The notes below the pieces were generated by a model. The model was not told the DNA's origin. It did not search any database and saw only the letters and a list, made by a program, of their open reading frames with translations. Position numbers and translations under genes: made by a program. Below, piece after piece: positions 42,601 through 57,600 of a stretch of 64,000 nucleotides of DNA (the stretch's first letter is position 1; the number at the start of each line of letters is the position of its first letter). Source of the stretch: Plutella xylostella (lineage: Eukaryota; Arthropoda; Insecta; Lepidoptera; Plutellidae); assembly GCF_932276165.1 (NCBI RefSeq), contig NC_063993.1, positions 11,542,001 through 11,606,000 on the forward strand. Direction: 5' to 3'.

Positions 42601-45600
42601 GGTACATGGTTAAAGCATTGTCTTGTGAAGGGAATGGGTGGGGTGAGTACAGAAGTCACCTGGCAAACAGCACTTGAATGAAGCGCGGAAGGAGTTAGAC
42701 AGATAGTTTTGTTTTGGTTAATTTTTGACCATTATGAGGTCAAGTGCACTCTCTGTTAAAAAAGTGTTATCAGTCCAGAATAATAATAAATCCTCCCACA
42801 CAGTAGATTTTCCCTGTTCCTCCCTGCTAATTAGCGCGCAGCCCACGCGGCCAGTAAATAAGATAATACCGTTGTACCTAAAACAGCTATATTCTAATTA
42901 CACGTGATGGATGTCAACAGTTATGTTGAAATGTGAGTAGGCAATAAAGTGATTAAAGCGCAGCCATGGAGCCGTGGTTCGGCTAATTAAAACAATATAA
43001 GTACGTGAGGTCGGAGGGTAATTAGCGATGTCAAATAGGTTTTATGAGTACATGACCTCGCAGCACGAGACAATCGAGACACATGCAGCAGCCTCGCTCG
43101 CGACCTCACTACACTCGTAAACTGTGAGATCGTGAACAATGGCTATTAACTTTTATCTGCTCCAAAAACATTACTGTTGCAAGACATGCAAAGTATTGGT
43201 TAAAAATGCAAAATCACACATAAACTGTTTTGCCGTAACGATAGTTAACTTATTTACTTTCATGGCGCTGGCTGGACGGCAGCCAGCGGACTACATAAAC
43301 ATAAACACTCATAAAACTGTTTCAGAGTAAGCTTCTGTCTCGTTAACGTGTCGCATAAAAAGTTGACTCTGTAAATGTCCTGGCATTAAGAGTGATTGCA
43401 TGTGTAACGGTGGCAGCGTGGTGGTCAACCGGTCACAAAGGTCGCGGCGTCGGTTGCTGACACGCGCGGGTCAGTGACAGTCGCCACGTCACGTTGCGTC
43501 ACGGGAGCCCGGAGCGCCCGGATGCACCCGCGTCCAGGTGCACGCACACGTGCCGCCGCCCCCGGATCCTACACGGGGATTTTTTACCACCACCGTGCTC
43601 ATTGCACAACTTATACAAGGCGAAACCCTCTAACTTGTAATGCCTGACACCTTTAATGTATATGAGTCATTTAACCACAAAACATCGAGGAATTTAGTTT
43701 TTATGCAGCGGAGAAAATACTGGGTTTGTCCGGTACCGGTGTGTAAATCCCAAATATTTGATTATTCATTTATTGATTTTGGAAATGGTGACCGTTAAAT
43801 GATGGTGTCCGAGATGCTGATGTCACGTCCGCAGCGCTAGTAGGTTGCCTCGAGCAAATCTCCGCAGAGATTACAGAGCTGATGGCTGCGACCAAAATTG
43901 CTGGAAAGTAGATTAGTTTCACTCGACCTCGGCGGTGATGATCGAGTCACGCACCGTGAGGCGATCAGCGATAACAATGAGATACGAGTGTGGTGTGGCA
44001 ACAAGCAATAACTTGGGCGGCGGCGGCGTGCTGGCGATCCGTCGCGCTCGCACCAACCCCAGGGTCGTGCCTCCTCCCGACGACGTCTTTGTCAGCGGTC
44101 GCCGCCATTGTCAACGCAAGTCTTACATTTCCGCAAGCAGCTTCCGCCTCCGCGTTAATCCAGCAAAAAATATCACGACAAATCAATTGTTGACTTTTTC
44201 GATAAAAAAACGATTAAATTCGTGATGTTTTCTCGTTTCTGTCTTGTTTACACGTTTAGAAAAAGCTTCGAACAATCTACAATATCAGCTGACGTCATCG
44301 AACGATCGTTTCAATATTTACCCAAACAGATAGTGTTTGTATACCAATTTAGCCACCTCCCGCCAGCTCAGTAAGGAAACATGTATCAGTAAAAAACCAA
44401 GTGGCTAGGATGTCGAGATTGAAGTAAGTGTATTTGCTTAGGAAACCAGTTATTTTCTTATGGGAGGTATAATGAACTTTGATTATCTCATGTTCGTTAA
44501 ACAAGCATTGCGTCAATCCGGCCCGATGGAGTCACTGAGAGCTTCCTTGATGTGCGACCGGCGTGACCCCCCGACACTTGATGAAGATTCTCATAGTCAA
44601 ATGTGATGATCGGTGGAACTCGTGACGTCACCGAGAGTTCGAGGTCCTCGGTGCTCCACTCTGAGGGTCCGCCCACGGATCGCTTACACAAACAACAGCC
44701 ACTAACAAACACTTCAAGTTACCACTGTATGACAGCCTCTTTAGTTACTTTAGTTTGGTATTTATCGTGGTAAAGCATCTTTACAAAACTAAATTATTCG
44801 TACCTGTACACTTGTACAGGTAAGTTCGAGTTTCTTCTTGGTTGGTAAGTAAGATTAACACTATAAAGTTTTTCGAAGAGAATTCCTGGATAACAGCAGC
44901 TTGAAAAGGACAATCATAAATAGCTTTCATCAGTATTATAACTTCAGCAGCTCCTTATATACAATCTCACTTTACCAAATATATAATTTTTTAAGGAATA
45001 CGACATAATTTATATAGAAAGTTGATGTTGTTTGTATACTAAGCTGAGTGCCGCTACGATCGATGCCGTAGACAAAAGGGCCATCGGATCTAACAAGAAT
45101 CACACTGTCCCAACACCTCCATAAAAATATTAATGCGACAACACAAGTTTACGAGCTCTGCATGAAGAGTATGAACACCGTGAGTGGGCCGATCTCCGGA
45201 ATAGAAATAAAATTGCCAATAAACCGAGTATCTGTGCGAGCATCGACACGAATCGATAGTTAAACGTGATGGTGATCGCAGCCGCATCTGATGGACGTGG
45301 AGCGGCCGATGAACCGCGGCGGGACACAGCTCGGGGACGGCTCATTAATAATGCAGTCACGGACCAAGGCCTGGCCACAGGGCACTAGGCACATCATTGT
45401 CCCTCAACTTGCATATTCCGCACACTTGGCAACGCGCCTCCCACTGCCGGGGAAATACGAAACCACAATAATATACAATAAAACACTAAAACAACAATTT
45501 TATTATGTGCAATCAGAAAAGAAAAGACGCAGTGGCAGCGCCAACGCGACGTAATAAATACGAGGTGAATTTTCCGGATTCTTGAAATGTGAAGGTGAAT

Positions 45601-48600
45601 TACGATTTATTATAAGTTCTTGTAAACGTGAAGACTGGAAATAAACTTTAATAAAGTCATGCGACGACTGCGTTGAGCAATTTCTGGACTGTGGCTAACG
45701 CAGATGGAGCACAACAATGTGTGCCTTATGCGGAACGAATTACGGCCCACACAAGAAACTAAGTAACAACAAGAGCAATGTCGATCATACCACGGCTGAG
45801 CGTGGCTTTACATCAGCGCCGTGAAGGAGTTTGCACGTAATGCGAGTGCGGCGTGAGGCAAGGCGCTCGGATTGTTTTAATGCTTCACACTTTGCGCAAT
45901 GTTGTTGCTTGTTGCAACGCGTAAAATTATAAGTACACACTTAATTCTTTACGATTGAGACATACATTTAAACCGCAACGTAATTACAACAATAAAAATT
46001 TGATTGGATGACCAAAACTACCCAAAACCTTATTTCATTTAACAATAACGTCGACACACAAAATTGCTTCAATCAAAGCGAGACCCTCATTCACGGAAGG
46101 AACTCCAGTGATCGATGCCCTTGTACATCAAATCTAGTCTCCACGGGCGAGGCCACTCGTCTATGTCCGCGGCCATGTAGAAGCAGTCGACAACCAAACT
46201 GCAATTAAGCAATAAGTGGTGATCGGCGCCGGTAACGAACGCGGAACAATCGCAGCAGGATGGCCGCATCCTCCCGCGCCGCCGCCGCCGGTAGAGACAA
46301 GTTCAATGGCAATCAACTGCAGCCAATCACGGACATTGCACGTGATTGTGCAATTAAGGCCGGTAAAGTGGCTCCATTATCGGTCGTCTTGTAAGAGGAT
46401 CATTTGTTTTGCGCTAATGTTCTCACGGCGTGCAGCGAGCGCGGCCCGTCAGCGGCGACACGACACGTGAAAATCCGGATTCTTCGGCGACGTGTCTCCA
46501 GTAAGACCCTGAAGACTGACGACATCCGCAGCGCAAACACGACTAACTTAATCCATTTCCATATTGCATCAAGTATTTTGAACTCTATAGAACGGCTGTG
46601 GAGACTGCATTACCTTTAAATATCCGCTATGCGAAACTGTCTTCATAAACTATGTGTACACCTTCCTCATCTATTCTTCAAGTAATGCCTACGCCCAAAG
46701 GTTTTCGTGGTGCTTTTAGCGATAGACAACAACACAATTCCAATTTTGATAAAGCCAAACCAAGCCGGAATCAAAGTGTGTTTCACTTTGTCGATAATGG
46801 ATTCGTAAATACGACTGATTTGATCCGATTTGAATAGAAAGTGCAGCGTGGCGCGTCACGGCCGCTGCTTTACCGTTAGTAATTGGTGAAAAGAGCATCG
46901 ATTAATCCGACTAAACTAAAGCCATTTCCATTGTATGAAATGAATCGCGCAATGCATACAACGGCGACGGTGCCACTCATAATGGTGATACCCACGATTC
47001 AGTGAAACTTGTGTGACCTACATACTGTGTCCAATATTTATCTTTCCAATGAAGAACCTCTGCTCTTGAGCTTGAACCGGATGAGATCAATGCCCGATTA
47101 CATTTAGAATATACAATACAAATTTTCACTTTCAAATCCCAATTGGGCGGTGGTAAATGATATAATGGCGTTTTCGGAGCTCAGTGAAAGTGATTTGCAT
47201 CTGAGCGAACCCACACGTGGCGCGAGGCGCGGGCCATTAGCATAAACACAATGAGCGGCGCCGTCGCAGCCGACCTCTGCACTCCGGCTTTCTATAGGCT
47301 CTAGTGTAGCTGCAGCGTGAAGCGGCGAGCAGCGCGCTGCAGCGGGGCGGCGGCGGCGCGTGCGCAGTGAAAGTGCCAGCCCCAAGTTCTGGTTATTCAA
47401 ATCAGCATGAGAGTTGTGACTTGTGACCCGTTTCGTGACGAGGACGTAATTCTAGAGATATCGCTTGTCTTAGATACGGATATTAAAATAGCTAATGATA
47501 TGTGGCGAAGTAGAGGAACCGGTTCAACTAGTTCCTGGTCACGTAAATAGCGGAGCCGCGGCACTTGCCAGTGCGACGCTGTTGCCATGCTGCGGCTTTG
47601 ACAACACTAACTTATTGACAAACATCATATTAATTCTGAACACTAGTCATTTACCATGTAGTTTTCGCAAGCACGACACGACGTAACTGACATTGACTTG
47701 ACAGATAACGGAGCATAATTTAATATTATTAAAATTGCAATTGCTATAATTTATAAATAATTGTAATACATGTATGACCAACAATAAATACAATCGAAGG
47801 TTGTGCAACACGAGCCCGCCGCGTCCAACCCGGCGCCGGCGACGCTAATACAATGGTACAGTTCTCGGGGCACGTACTGAATCGTTGTAGAAAGTTCGAG
47901 AAAATAATGTCAAAACCACAGAATGAATTTGTGTAAATAATGCGGGAAGTGGGTGAGCGAGTGCCGGAAGCCGGAGGTGAGGTTCCCATGGCGGCGCGGG
48001 GGAGGCCCCGCGATAGGAAACTAACTCCGTAATACACTGGTGTGCGGGTCGCTACTCTACTTTGATGTGATTGATAAAATGATAGTCCGGTAAAAGTTTA
48101 ACACTATTTATTTATACCGAAAATACTATGCTATGATAATTCTAATGATTTGATGTGAATGCACCCGATTTGTATGATTGCTAAAAGTACACTGATTTGT
48201 GCCGCGCGTGTAAGTAGGCACCGCTACGTCACAGTGACGCCGACAGAGGGTGTTCGGTGACACACAGTGGCCCGAACATGCTCCGGGGGGCCAAAAATCC
48301 AAATTCAATACTAAAGATTATATAATGCTAAATGATTTTGTTATATGATTACAAGATGAACCAATTTTTACCTTACTGCTAAATATTTGTTAGTACATAC
48401 CTACTTAACTAAATGATAATAAAATTTATAAAGATAGACTTTTTGAAATAACAATGTTCAAACGACAGAATCACCTTCGAGGTACCGTCTTTTATAAATT
48501 ACCGGGGAAGTTGCTTTATCTACTTTACTGAATCTTATGCTCGATAATCGACTGAAAACGTTATAATTTGATCTGTCATTATTTTCACTACTCTCATTCA

Positions 48601-51600
48601 CTTCACTCACTCTCGGCTGACGGTCAGCCGTGCTCTGCTTTCGCGAATTCACTTCACTAACACTAACACTGGAGCCTGATCTGCCGGCGGCGGCGCCCTT
48701 TAGGGACGCACGGCTCGGCTGCTGCGGCTGCGGCGCCGGCGGCAGGCACCACCAGCCCGACGCCCGTCGTCTTCGGATCACCAACACCACGATGATAGTT
48801 GCTAGTATGGCCAATGTTCCGTAGCCAACTGAATACTGATGCACATCGTGAAAGGACATCGTACTCATATCTAATGATTTTGCATCTGATTTCAAACCTT
48901 TTATCCTTTCTCCTATCTCTGCTAAGGTTTGGTTGATTGAACTTCCTTCATCTTTCTCCGGGACTTCATGGGATGTCACGCTAATATTGATGAGATGATT
49001 GATCTGATCTATTCTAGGATTGTTTATACTGGCGGAAATATGTACCGTATTGTAATGGTGTTGTATGCTATGCAATGTGAACTCTTTTCCTCTTGCAATA
49101 CAGTTCTGATTTAATGATAGAATGCCTGCTCCGGTCAGCTGTTGCGTAGTTATTTGATCGCCACATATTATTTTTACTGAGTAGCTGTCGCAGCAAAAAT
49201 AAAAGTATTGTGATGGTGTATTTAGCTCCACCCATTGATTTTTGCAGATGTTTTTCTCAATGATACATTGATCTGTATTTTTATCGCTGCTTAGACAAAG
49301 GTCTTTATCATTTTGTAGTCGCCGTACAGGTTTTTGCAGTTGGCAAACATACGTGTCTTTCAGGAGGATGCATGATTGTAACTCGTTCATATTTAATATG
49401 ATATAGGAGTCTCGTAGCAGATTGATTGCTAAGTGCTTTGATATAGGGGTTATACTGAGCATGCTGTTGAGTTGCTGACGTGGTATGGCTATGGTTTGAT
49501 ACAATTGGTATGTATCTCTAGATACGAGAGGAAAGGTTATTTCGAAGATGATGTATTCTTCAGTAACTCTAGTTTTTAGTCTGAGTAATTTATATATTTC
49601 TTGTAGGTTTTGTAGTAGGTCAGTTACAGGTAACGTGAGCTCTTTCGCCATCTGACTGCTGATTATTTGTAGTTCGGTTCTAAGTTGCGTGGGAGTTAAA
49701 AGATGTAGACTTATTTGTCCGTGATAAATATCGGTGATTGTGTCTAACAATACATTTTGTAGCTCCTTCAGGGTTAGCAGGAGATGATTTCCGGCCAATG
49801 CTGTTAATGTGAAGTCTTGTATCATGATTAAATCTTGAATTCTGGTCTGTAGTGCATTTGCCGAGGATTCTAAAGCTGTAAGTTGTTTGTGTATATATTT
49901 ATGTTGCTTTTCCATAGTGCTTTCTATGCGTTTTAATGAGTTGAACTCTGCTTCTACTACTGAAGTCTGATTTTGCCATAATTTTGCTTGATATTGTTGG
50001 TTGGCTCTTATGAGTTTGATATCCTCGGCGTACTTTTCTGCGAATTGGCTGTCGAGTACTCCGAACAGGGCATTTGCTAGGTAGCCGACTCCGTTGATAA
50101 GGCCTCGGCGCCGACGCTGTCTAGCGTACTCGTTGTAATGCTGATTCAAAAGTAGTTCGTTACAATAGCTTATCTCTTGATACGTATGCTGTAATTGTAG
50201 TAAGATCATTTGACAATTAGTGTCTCGGTCAATTTTATGGCACGTGCTGTTGAGGTATGCTGATAATTTATGAAAGGCTTCGACTCCAGTCCAATACGGC
50301 GCCATGTCGTAGTAAACTACGAGGGTCCACTTATCTCGTATTAGCTCAATTTTTGAAATAGGGTCGAAGAATATGCTTTGATTTTTGGGAAGCGGTGATA
50401 TATTGATTTGTGCCGTGGATGATGAAACCAGCGTCATAAAAAATAATAACGCTGTGACAATAGCATGGAGCCCCATGCGTCTTGGCCGTTTTTGATGTCG
50501 ATGCTCTGATGTGTTTTCCGCTGATTGACTTGATATTTGCTCTTGATTTTGCTGTTTTCCCAGCGGTAAAACTGATAACTTTACTACTGGACGTTTGATA
50601 TAACCATTCTTGGTCTTCAGAGTGACGACTCTGACCAGGTCATCCTTCCCAGGATGTAACTGCGTCACTCTGCCCATTGGCCACTTACCCGGGGGTAAGT
50701 TGTCATCTTGTATAGTGACCAGATCTCCAATGCTGATGTTGGGTTTGGGCTTCAACCACTTGCTTCTAGAAGACATCTGCGTCAGATATTCTGCCTTCCA
50801 TCGTTTCCAGAGTTCCTGGAACATCTTCGACGTGAGGTGCCAACGCGTTCTCGCATCTTGCTCTGTTTGAATGATGGCTGACCCGGCGCGCCCAGTTAGA
50901 AAGTGGGCAGGCGTAAGGAAATCGAGGTCCTCTGGGTCTTCTGATAATGCACATAGAGGCCGTGAGTTTAAGCAGCTTTCTATCTCACTGAGCAGTGTGG
51001 CATACTCTTCAAACGTCAGCTTTTGATCTCCCACAACACGTTTGAGATGAAACTTTAGACTCCGCACAGCCCTCTCCCAAAGGCCTCCAGCGCTTGGCCA
51101 AGATGGAGCATTAAAATGCCACTCGATCCCCATTTCTGTGACTTCTGCAAGAAAACTATCACTGAATACTTGCTGAAGCTCATGATATTGCTCTTGTATT
51201 GCTCGATTCACACCAATAAAATTAGTGCCGCAGTCTGAATAAACGTGCTTGGGCACATTCCTCCTTGCTGCTAGGCGACGGATGGCAGCTAAACATGCTG
51301 AACTGGTCATGTCCGACACCAGCTCCAGGTGTACCGCCTTGGTGACGAGACAGACGAAAATTGCTATGTAGCCCTTGTTTGTTTTGACCCCGCGTCCTTT
51401 GCTTGCCTTGACCTCCACATGACCCGTATAATCTACGCCTGTATGATAAAAGGGGTACTCAGGGTTGCTTCTGGCATCTGGAAGGTCACCCATTAGTTGA
51501 TGTGACATCTCAGGATTCTGCTTCCTGCACGTGATGCATTTTCTGATTTGCTTTTTCACTGCTCTATTACCGCCCATTACCCAGTATTGCTGTCTTAAGT

Positions 51601-54600
51601 TGGCGAGTGTCAGTCGGGGGCCACCGTGGAAGGTATGTTGATGTGCTTCATCAATGATGAGAGTTGTGAATCTGCTGTCATGTGGCACAATGATTGGATG
51701 TTTCATATTATCATGTATGTTTGCGTTTGCTAACCTTCCACCCACGCGCAATATGCCTTGTTCGTCCAAAAAAGGATTCAAATTTAGTAAATTACTCTTG
51801 CTTGATAAATGTTTGTTTTGCTTCAGCTGATCTATTTCTGTCTCAAAGTACTCGCTTTGAATATTTTTGATGACAACTAATTTCGCACGGCGCAGCTCAT
51901 GTAATGTGATATAAGCCGGCCTCGTCGTGTTTTGCTGTTTATGCATACGTAGTATCCATGCTACAATATGTACTACTTTGCTTAGCTTACTATGATCGTT
52001 TAATAAATCATTTATAATGCTCTGATTATTTTCCGATTTTTGGACCACATTTGATTGTTTTATCTTCAATTCTTGATCAGTTGTGTATTTATGCTCGTCT
52101 CGCTTGTCTTCCTTGTGAAATGTCGCCAGCCACGAAGGGCCATTCCACCATAAATCGTGCTTTTTCATTTGCTTGACGGAGAGGCCACGACTTGCTGCGT
52201 CAGCGGGGTTATCGCCCGTGCTTACGTAATCCCAGCTGTTCTTCGGTATGATTTCGCTGATGCTCTTGACTCGGTTAGCTACGAAAGGCTTCCATCTTGA
52301 CGGGTTTCCGTTCAGCCAACCAAGCACCACCATTGAGTCGCACCAACAATGCAATTCGATAGTAGTATTTTGACCTTCGAAACTTTGATAGATTTTTTGC
52401 ATAAATTTTGATAATAGATGCGCCCCGCTTAGTTCCAGTTTAGGTAATGATAGTGATTTCTTTTTCGGGACTAGTCTTGTTTTGGAACCGAATAGTACTG
52501 TGTATGATTGCTCTCCCTTCCGTGCTCGTGCATATACCACACAACTATATGCCTTAATAGAAGCGTCTGAAAATCCATGTAGTTCAATGATGTCATTTTC
52601 ATGTGAACCTATCCATCTTGGAATTTCAAATTGATTGATTTGATGCAACTGTGCTCTGATTTTTTGCCACTCAGCGTTTATTTCAGTGGGTACTAAGTCG
52701 TCCCAATTCAGCTTGTCTAGCCAAACTTGCTGAAATAGTATTTTGAGTTTTGTTGTGATAGGCGCCAGGAAACCTAATGGATCGAATAGTTTTGATATCT
52801 CTCCCAGTAGGATTCTCTTGGTCAGTTTTACAGGTGGTTGATCTGGGATGCTGCATGTAAATGTGAACACGTCTTTTTCGGGTATCCACTGCAGTCCGAG
52901 TGTTTTTGATATGCTGTCTGTTTTGAACGTAAAATGATTGCTGTCGTTGCTTTCTTGTACTTGGAGGCTTTTTAATAGTTTCGGCTCGTTTGATGACCAT
53001 TTTCTCAATAAAAACCCACCAGATTTTAGAAGAGAATTCAATTCCATGATTAACTGCTGTCCGTGTTCGATTGAATGGGATCCATGGCAAACGTCATCCA
53101 TGTAAAATGATTCCTCCAACACTTTTGCTGCTGCTGGGTATCTATGACGTTCATCTGATGCTAACTTTCTCAGTGTCATCATTGCTAAATATGGTGATGA
53201 ACGGCAGCCATAACTCACGGTCGACAAATGATAGATTCTGATTGCTTGATTGGGTGAGTCCCGCCATAAGATTTTTTGATAACATTGATCTTGTTCGTTG
53301 ACCTTGATTTGCCGAAACATCTTTTCGATATCGGCGGTCCACGCGTATTGATATGTGCGCCATTTCATGATGATTGATTGCAAATCTTGCTGTAAATTTG
53401 GCCCGGTGTACATGAGATCGTTCAAACTCACTCCTGTAGAGGTTGGTGCTGATGCATTGAATACAACTCGCAATTTAGATGTGAGCGCCTCGCTCCGCTG
53501 GACAGCATGATGCGGTAGAAAGCATTCAAAGATTGATGTTTGTTTGCAGGGCTCCATGTGGTTCAATGCAATATATTCGTCCATGAAGGCCTTGTAGTCC
53601 TCAGCGAGTTTCGGGTTTTTTGCTAATTTTCTTTCCATGTTTCGTAATTGAGCTGTAGCTATGTGTTTTGATTGACCCAGTTTAGAATTGATGTCCTCTT
53701 TCAATGGCAAACGAACTATGTACCGACCGTCTGATTCCCTTGTAGTCGTGTCGTTAAAATACTGAATGCACTCTTGATCTTCCATTGATAAGTCTGATTC
53801 ATCCTTTATATCTTCTATCTCCCAAAATTTGTGGATATCTTGCATGTTATTTAACACGACGTTGCATTGATAAGTTTTTAAGTTACCACATAGTAACCAC
53901 CCTAAGTACGTTTGCTGTGCTATGGGTTGGGTACCGTTTTCTCCTTTTAGTATCCCACCCATCATGATAGTTGAATATATGTCGGCCCCCAGAAGTAGGT
54001 CCACGGGGCGGCTGACGTTGTATTCTGGATCTGCTAATTTCAAGTTTTCTATGAAAGGCCACGATTGCTTTGGAAATGATTGATTTGGCAAGTTTTTGAT
54101 TAGTGAGTTCATGATGATAACGTCAGCATTAAATGTGAAGTTGCTGTGCATTGACTGACAGGAAATTGATATCATCCCCTTGCTGTTGTTTTGTTTTTCA
54201 CCTACTCCGAAAACTACACCTTTGCAGGCTTTTCTTTTTAGGCCTAATTGCTGCGCGGCGCTTTCTCTTATGATTGATATCTGGGATCCTTGATCCACTA
54301 ATGCTCTTATGACATGCAGGGTGCCGTCGGCCCCGGACACCTTCACTAACGCCGTCGACAACAAGATTTCCGTAAAGTTTTCCTTGGAAACATGCGACAC
54401 GTTTTCATTCCTTTTCTGAGAATTATGATAACTATTTTTGTTCCGCGGCGGCATCGGCGGCTTTGCATTGATCACGGCAAAGGCATCGTGTAACAGTGTA
54501 TTGTGATTCCCTGAACACTGTCGGCATCGCTTGGTAGAATAACACGGCTTTCCAAAGTGATCGTATAAGCAGTTTACGCAATAATTGTGTTTATTCACTG

Positions 54601-57600
54601 CCCTTAGTTTTTGCTCGCTGGGCATTTCGTTGAATAATGTGCAACAAAACAGCGCATGGCTCACATTACAAAGAGGACATTTGTCACGTTGTTGCTCGGA
54701 ACTTGATAGGTAAAATGATTTCGGTGGAATGCTTTGCCTATTATTATTTGGTGATTGATAGTTAGATTTTTTCTGATAGAATGATTGATTTGCTTGCTGT
54801 TGTGGGTTTGATTTAGGTACATGTTGATCTTGCTTCCTACGGGATGACTCTAGGACGGTAAATTTTCCTTCTAGAAAGTTCATAAACTCCTGCAAATTGG
54901 GCAGTTCCCTGGGTTGCTTGAGTGACTCGATGTACTCGCTGTAAGAGTCATTGTCCAGCTTCTGTGATAATATGTGGACCAACATAGGGTCCCACGTTGA
55001 TATGTCCACACCGAGGTTTTGAATGGCGTGTAGGCATTCCTTGCTTACGTCATGAAGTTTTTTGATATGACCCAATGATTGCTGCTGCATAGTAGGGAGA
55101 TTTAGAAGGTTATTGATGTGTGAAGTGAAGATAAGCCGTTTGTGATTATATCTGTGATTAAGAATCTCCCAGCATACTATGTAATTATCCGAGCTTATCT
55201 GAAGATGGTGAATCAAACGCTCAGCTTCGCCGTTGATCTTACTTTTCAGAAACTGCATTTTCTGAGCGTTCGATAATGATGGATTGTTGTGGATTGCCTC
55301 GTTGAAAAGGTCCTTAAACGAAACCCATTGTTGATAACTTCCACTAAAAGACGGAATGTCCATCTGTGGGATTGCCTTGTCCCTGTGGGACACGGACCAC
55401 ATTTTGGTGTTGATTTTCTTTTTGATCTCATTGAACTTCATCTCGTATTGATTGTACTGATTTTCGTATCTAGGTTCTTCTTCTTCGACTTCCCCAGCTA
55501 TTTCCCAGTGAAGGTTGTCGATCGCTGTCCATCTGCTCTGGATAATTTTCAAAGCATCATCATATTCCCACTTGTTTTCAAGGGTATCTACATTGATGTT
55601 ATCGAGACATCGCTGAAATGCTTTGAAGTTGATGCCCTGCTTCTTGAACATGTCATCTAGCTTGCTGAAGGTTCCTCTAGATGACTTGAAGTTACTGGCG
55701 TCTTCCCTGCTTGATAGTTGACTGCCACTCGCTATTGGTTGATGATTGCCCTGTTGATCAGCTGCTTCTTCAAACTGCTCTTCTATGCCTTTCCCAGATG
55801 ACTGCTCCTCACGCAACTTGCTTCCCTTCTCCTTCTTCATGAGCTCATCGTATTTTGTTTGAATTAAATCCGACAAAGTTTGATATAAAACCCTAGTCCT
55901 CTCGCACTCGCCGTCTTTAAAATACGCATCGTCAGACGATCCGTACCTTTCTAATTTTTGATGATTAGCCATATAACTACCCCATAATGACTCAAGTTGA
56001 TTAAAACGCTGTTTACAGTATTCAATGCTCTTACGATCTGCTGGATCTTTCTTAAAATTAGTTAGAAGCTTCTTGATTGATTCAGAAATTTCTGCTTGCT
56101 TGGTATAGAGTACGACCTCCATGATTGATTGATTTATAGTTGATTGATATGATGATGATGTAGGTATGTAAGAAAAAGGAAAGATCTTACTTTATGCTGC
56201 TGCTTTGATAATGATATGGGCCCCCAGCACTTTTAGAGGTGCTAAGAGTCTGCTCCTGCTCCGATAGCACTGCAATCCAAGTCACGGAACTGCTCACTAT
56301 AGTCACTGATAAAACGTCCTCACACTCCGTTACGACACTTACGACGAATGTCCAAAAACGCGCGCGAGGTCCAAGATCGAAGGACCAATGTGCGGGTCGC
56401 TACTCTACTTTGATGTGATTGATAAAATGATAGTCCGGTAAAAGTTTAACACTATTTATTTATACCGAAAATACTATGCTATGATAATTCTAATGATTTG
56501 ATGTGAATGCACCCGATTTGTATGATTGCTAAAAGTACACTGATTTGTGCCGCGCGTGTAAGTAGGCACCGCTACGTCACAGTGACGCCGACAGAGGGTG
56601 TTCGGTGACACACAGTGGCCCGAACACTGGTATTATACGAATCTTCTTTATAACCGGTATTCCAGTAATATGGGAAAATCACTAATAGTTCTGTGTTCGA
56701 TTTCCTCAACAGTTTATAAAATGAGGAATACCCAAGCGTATTATACGAGTAGGGTAGACAGGGAAATTGCCTATTTCTTTCTAATTTAGTATGTGCCTTC
56801 TTCTTTTACAAATTATTGTGAAAATTTCATAAACGTTAAGCTTACTGAGAAGAAAGTGGGATGGTGGTTAGGTAGCTGCACTGGGACTAGTCACCTTTAT
56901 GAAAAAATTTGCCACTCAGACTAGCCAGCTACCGCATAATGGTACAGCTTGTGACGACAGGATAGAAGAGACACTCACTGTGCGAGGCGAGCCACTCGTT
57001 GTAGTCGAGCCCCTGCGGCAGGTCGACCAGCTGGCGCAGGTCCAGCTCGGGCAGCTTGCGCTCCAGCAGCGCCTCCTGCAGGTACAGCTTGGGGTCCCCG
57101 GGCGCGTCGCCGTCGCGCTCCTTGCGCCGCGCCTTCCTGCAACCAACACAGGGAACTGTTAGCGGATGCGTCGGAATCTGGTTGCGGTGCCGCACCAAAC
57201 AGCTCTGTCAGTGGAGATGGGTATAGGGGTCGTAGATTGTACCAACCATGTGTAATAAGCTGTGGTCGGTGACAGGAAGTAGGGGCGGTAAAATTGTATT
57301 TACAGTAGTGGATAAGATATTATAATTGACAAAAGTATAATCGCAAAAACAAAGATACCAATTCGATGCTACCGGGTGGTTCTGTAAGAAATTCGATGTG
57401 AGCTCATCGTGGAACCATTGCTCATTGACATCGGCATCGTCGATGAGACTAGATAATTTGTTTTTTTATAGAATCACCTAACAAACACAACGAAGCCACA
57501 TAGAAGTGCCTTTATATTTAGGTAATAAATAATAATAAAGAAAATATCAAACGACTATAAAAACTAGTAAGCAAGTCCTTAAGGGCATTTTTTAAACTCA

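Larger units (their letters stand above)
48041..56626 (-). mobile_element. Full-length BEL/Pao LTR retrotransposon with envelope-like domain
   Basis: 8586 bp, minus strand, bounded by identical LTRs and a 4-bp duplication CTGG (48037-48040 and 56627-56630). After the 5' LTR (56626-56389) comes TTGGTCCTTCGATC, whose TGG one base in is the usual layout of a tRNA primer site; the tRNA was not identified. A 266-nt leader precedes one 2554-codon frame (56122-48458), then 180 nt to the 3' LTR. A typical purine-rich tract before the 3' LTR is not obvious (GGCCCCCCGGAGCA). It lies inside Mob2's large intron in the same orientation, so its LTR poly(A) signal could act on Mob2 transcripts. Confidence 0.96.

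Noticed and set aside
44801..44822. Perfect short hairpin TACCTGTAC/GTACAGGTA as a regulatory RNA or terminator
   Set aside because: Nine-base arms are expected occasionally by chance in 64 kb, and no gene context gives it a role.
48278..48300. Polypurine tract before the BEL 3' LTR
   Set aside because: On the element's sense strand the bases before the LTR read GGCCCCCCGGAGCA, which is C-rich and not a purine run, so no tract is annotated.
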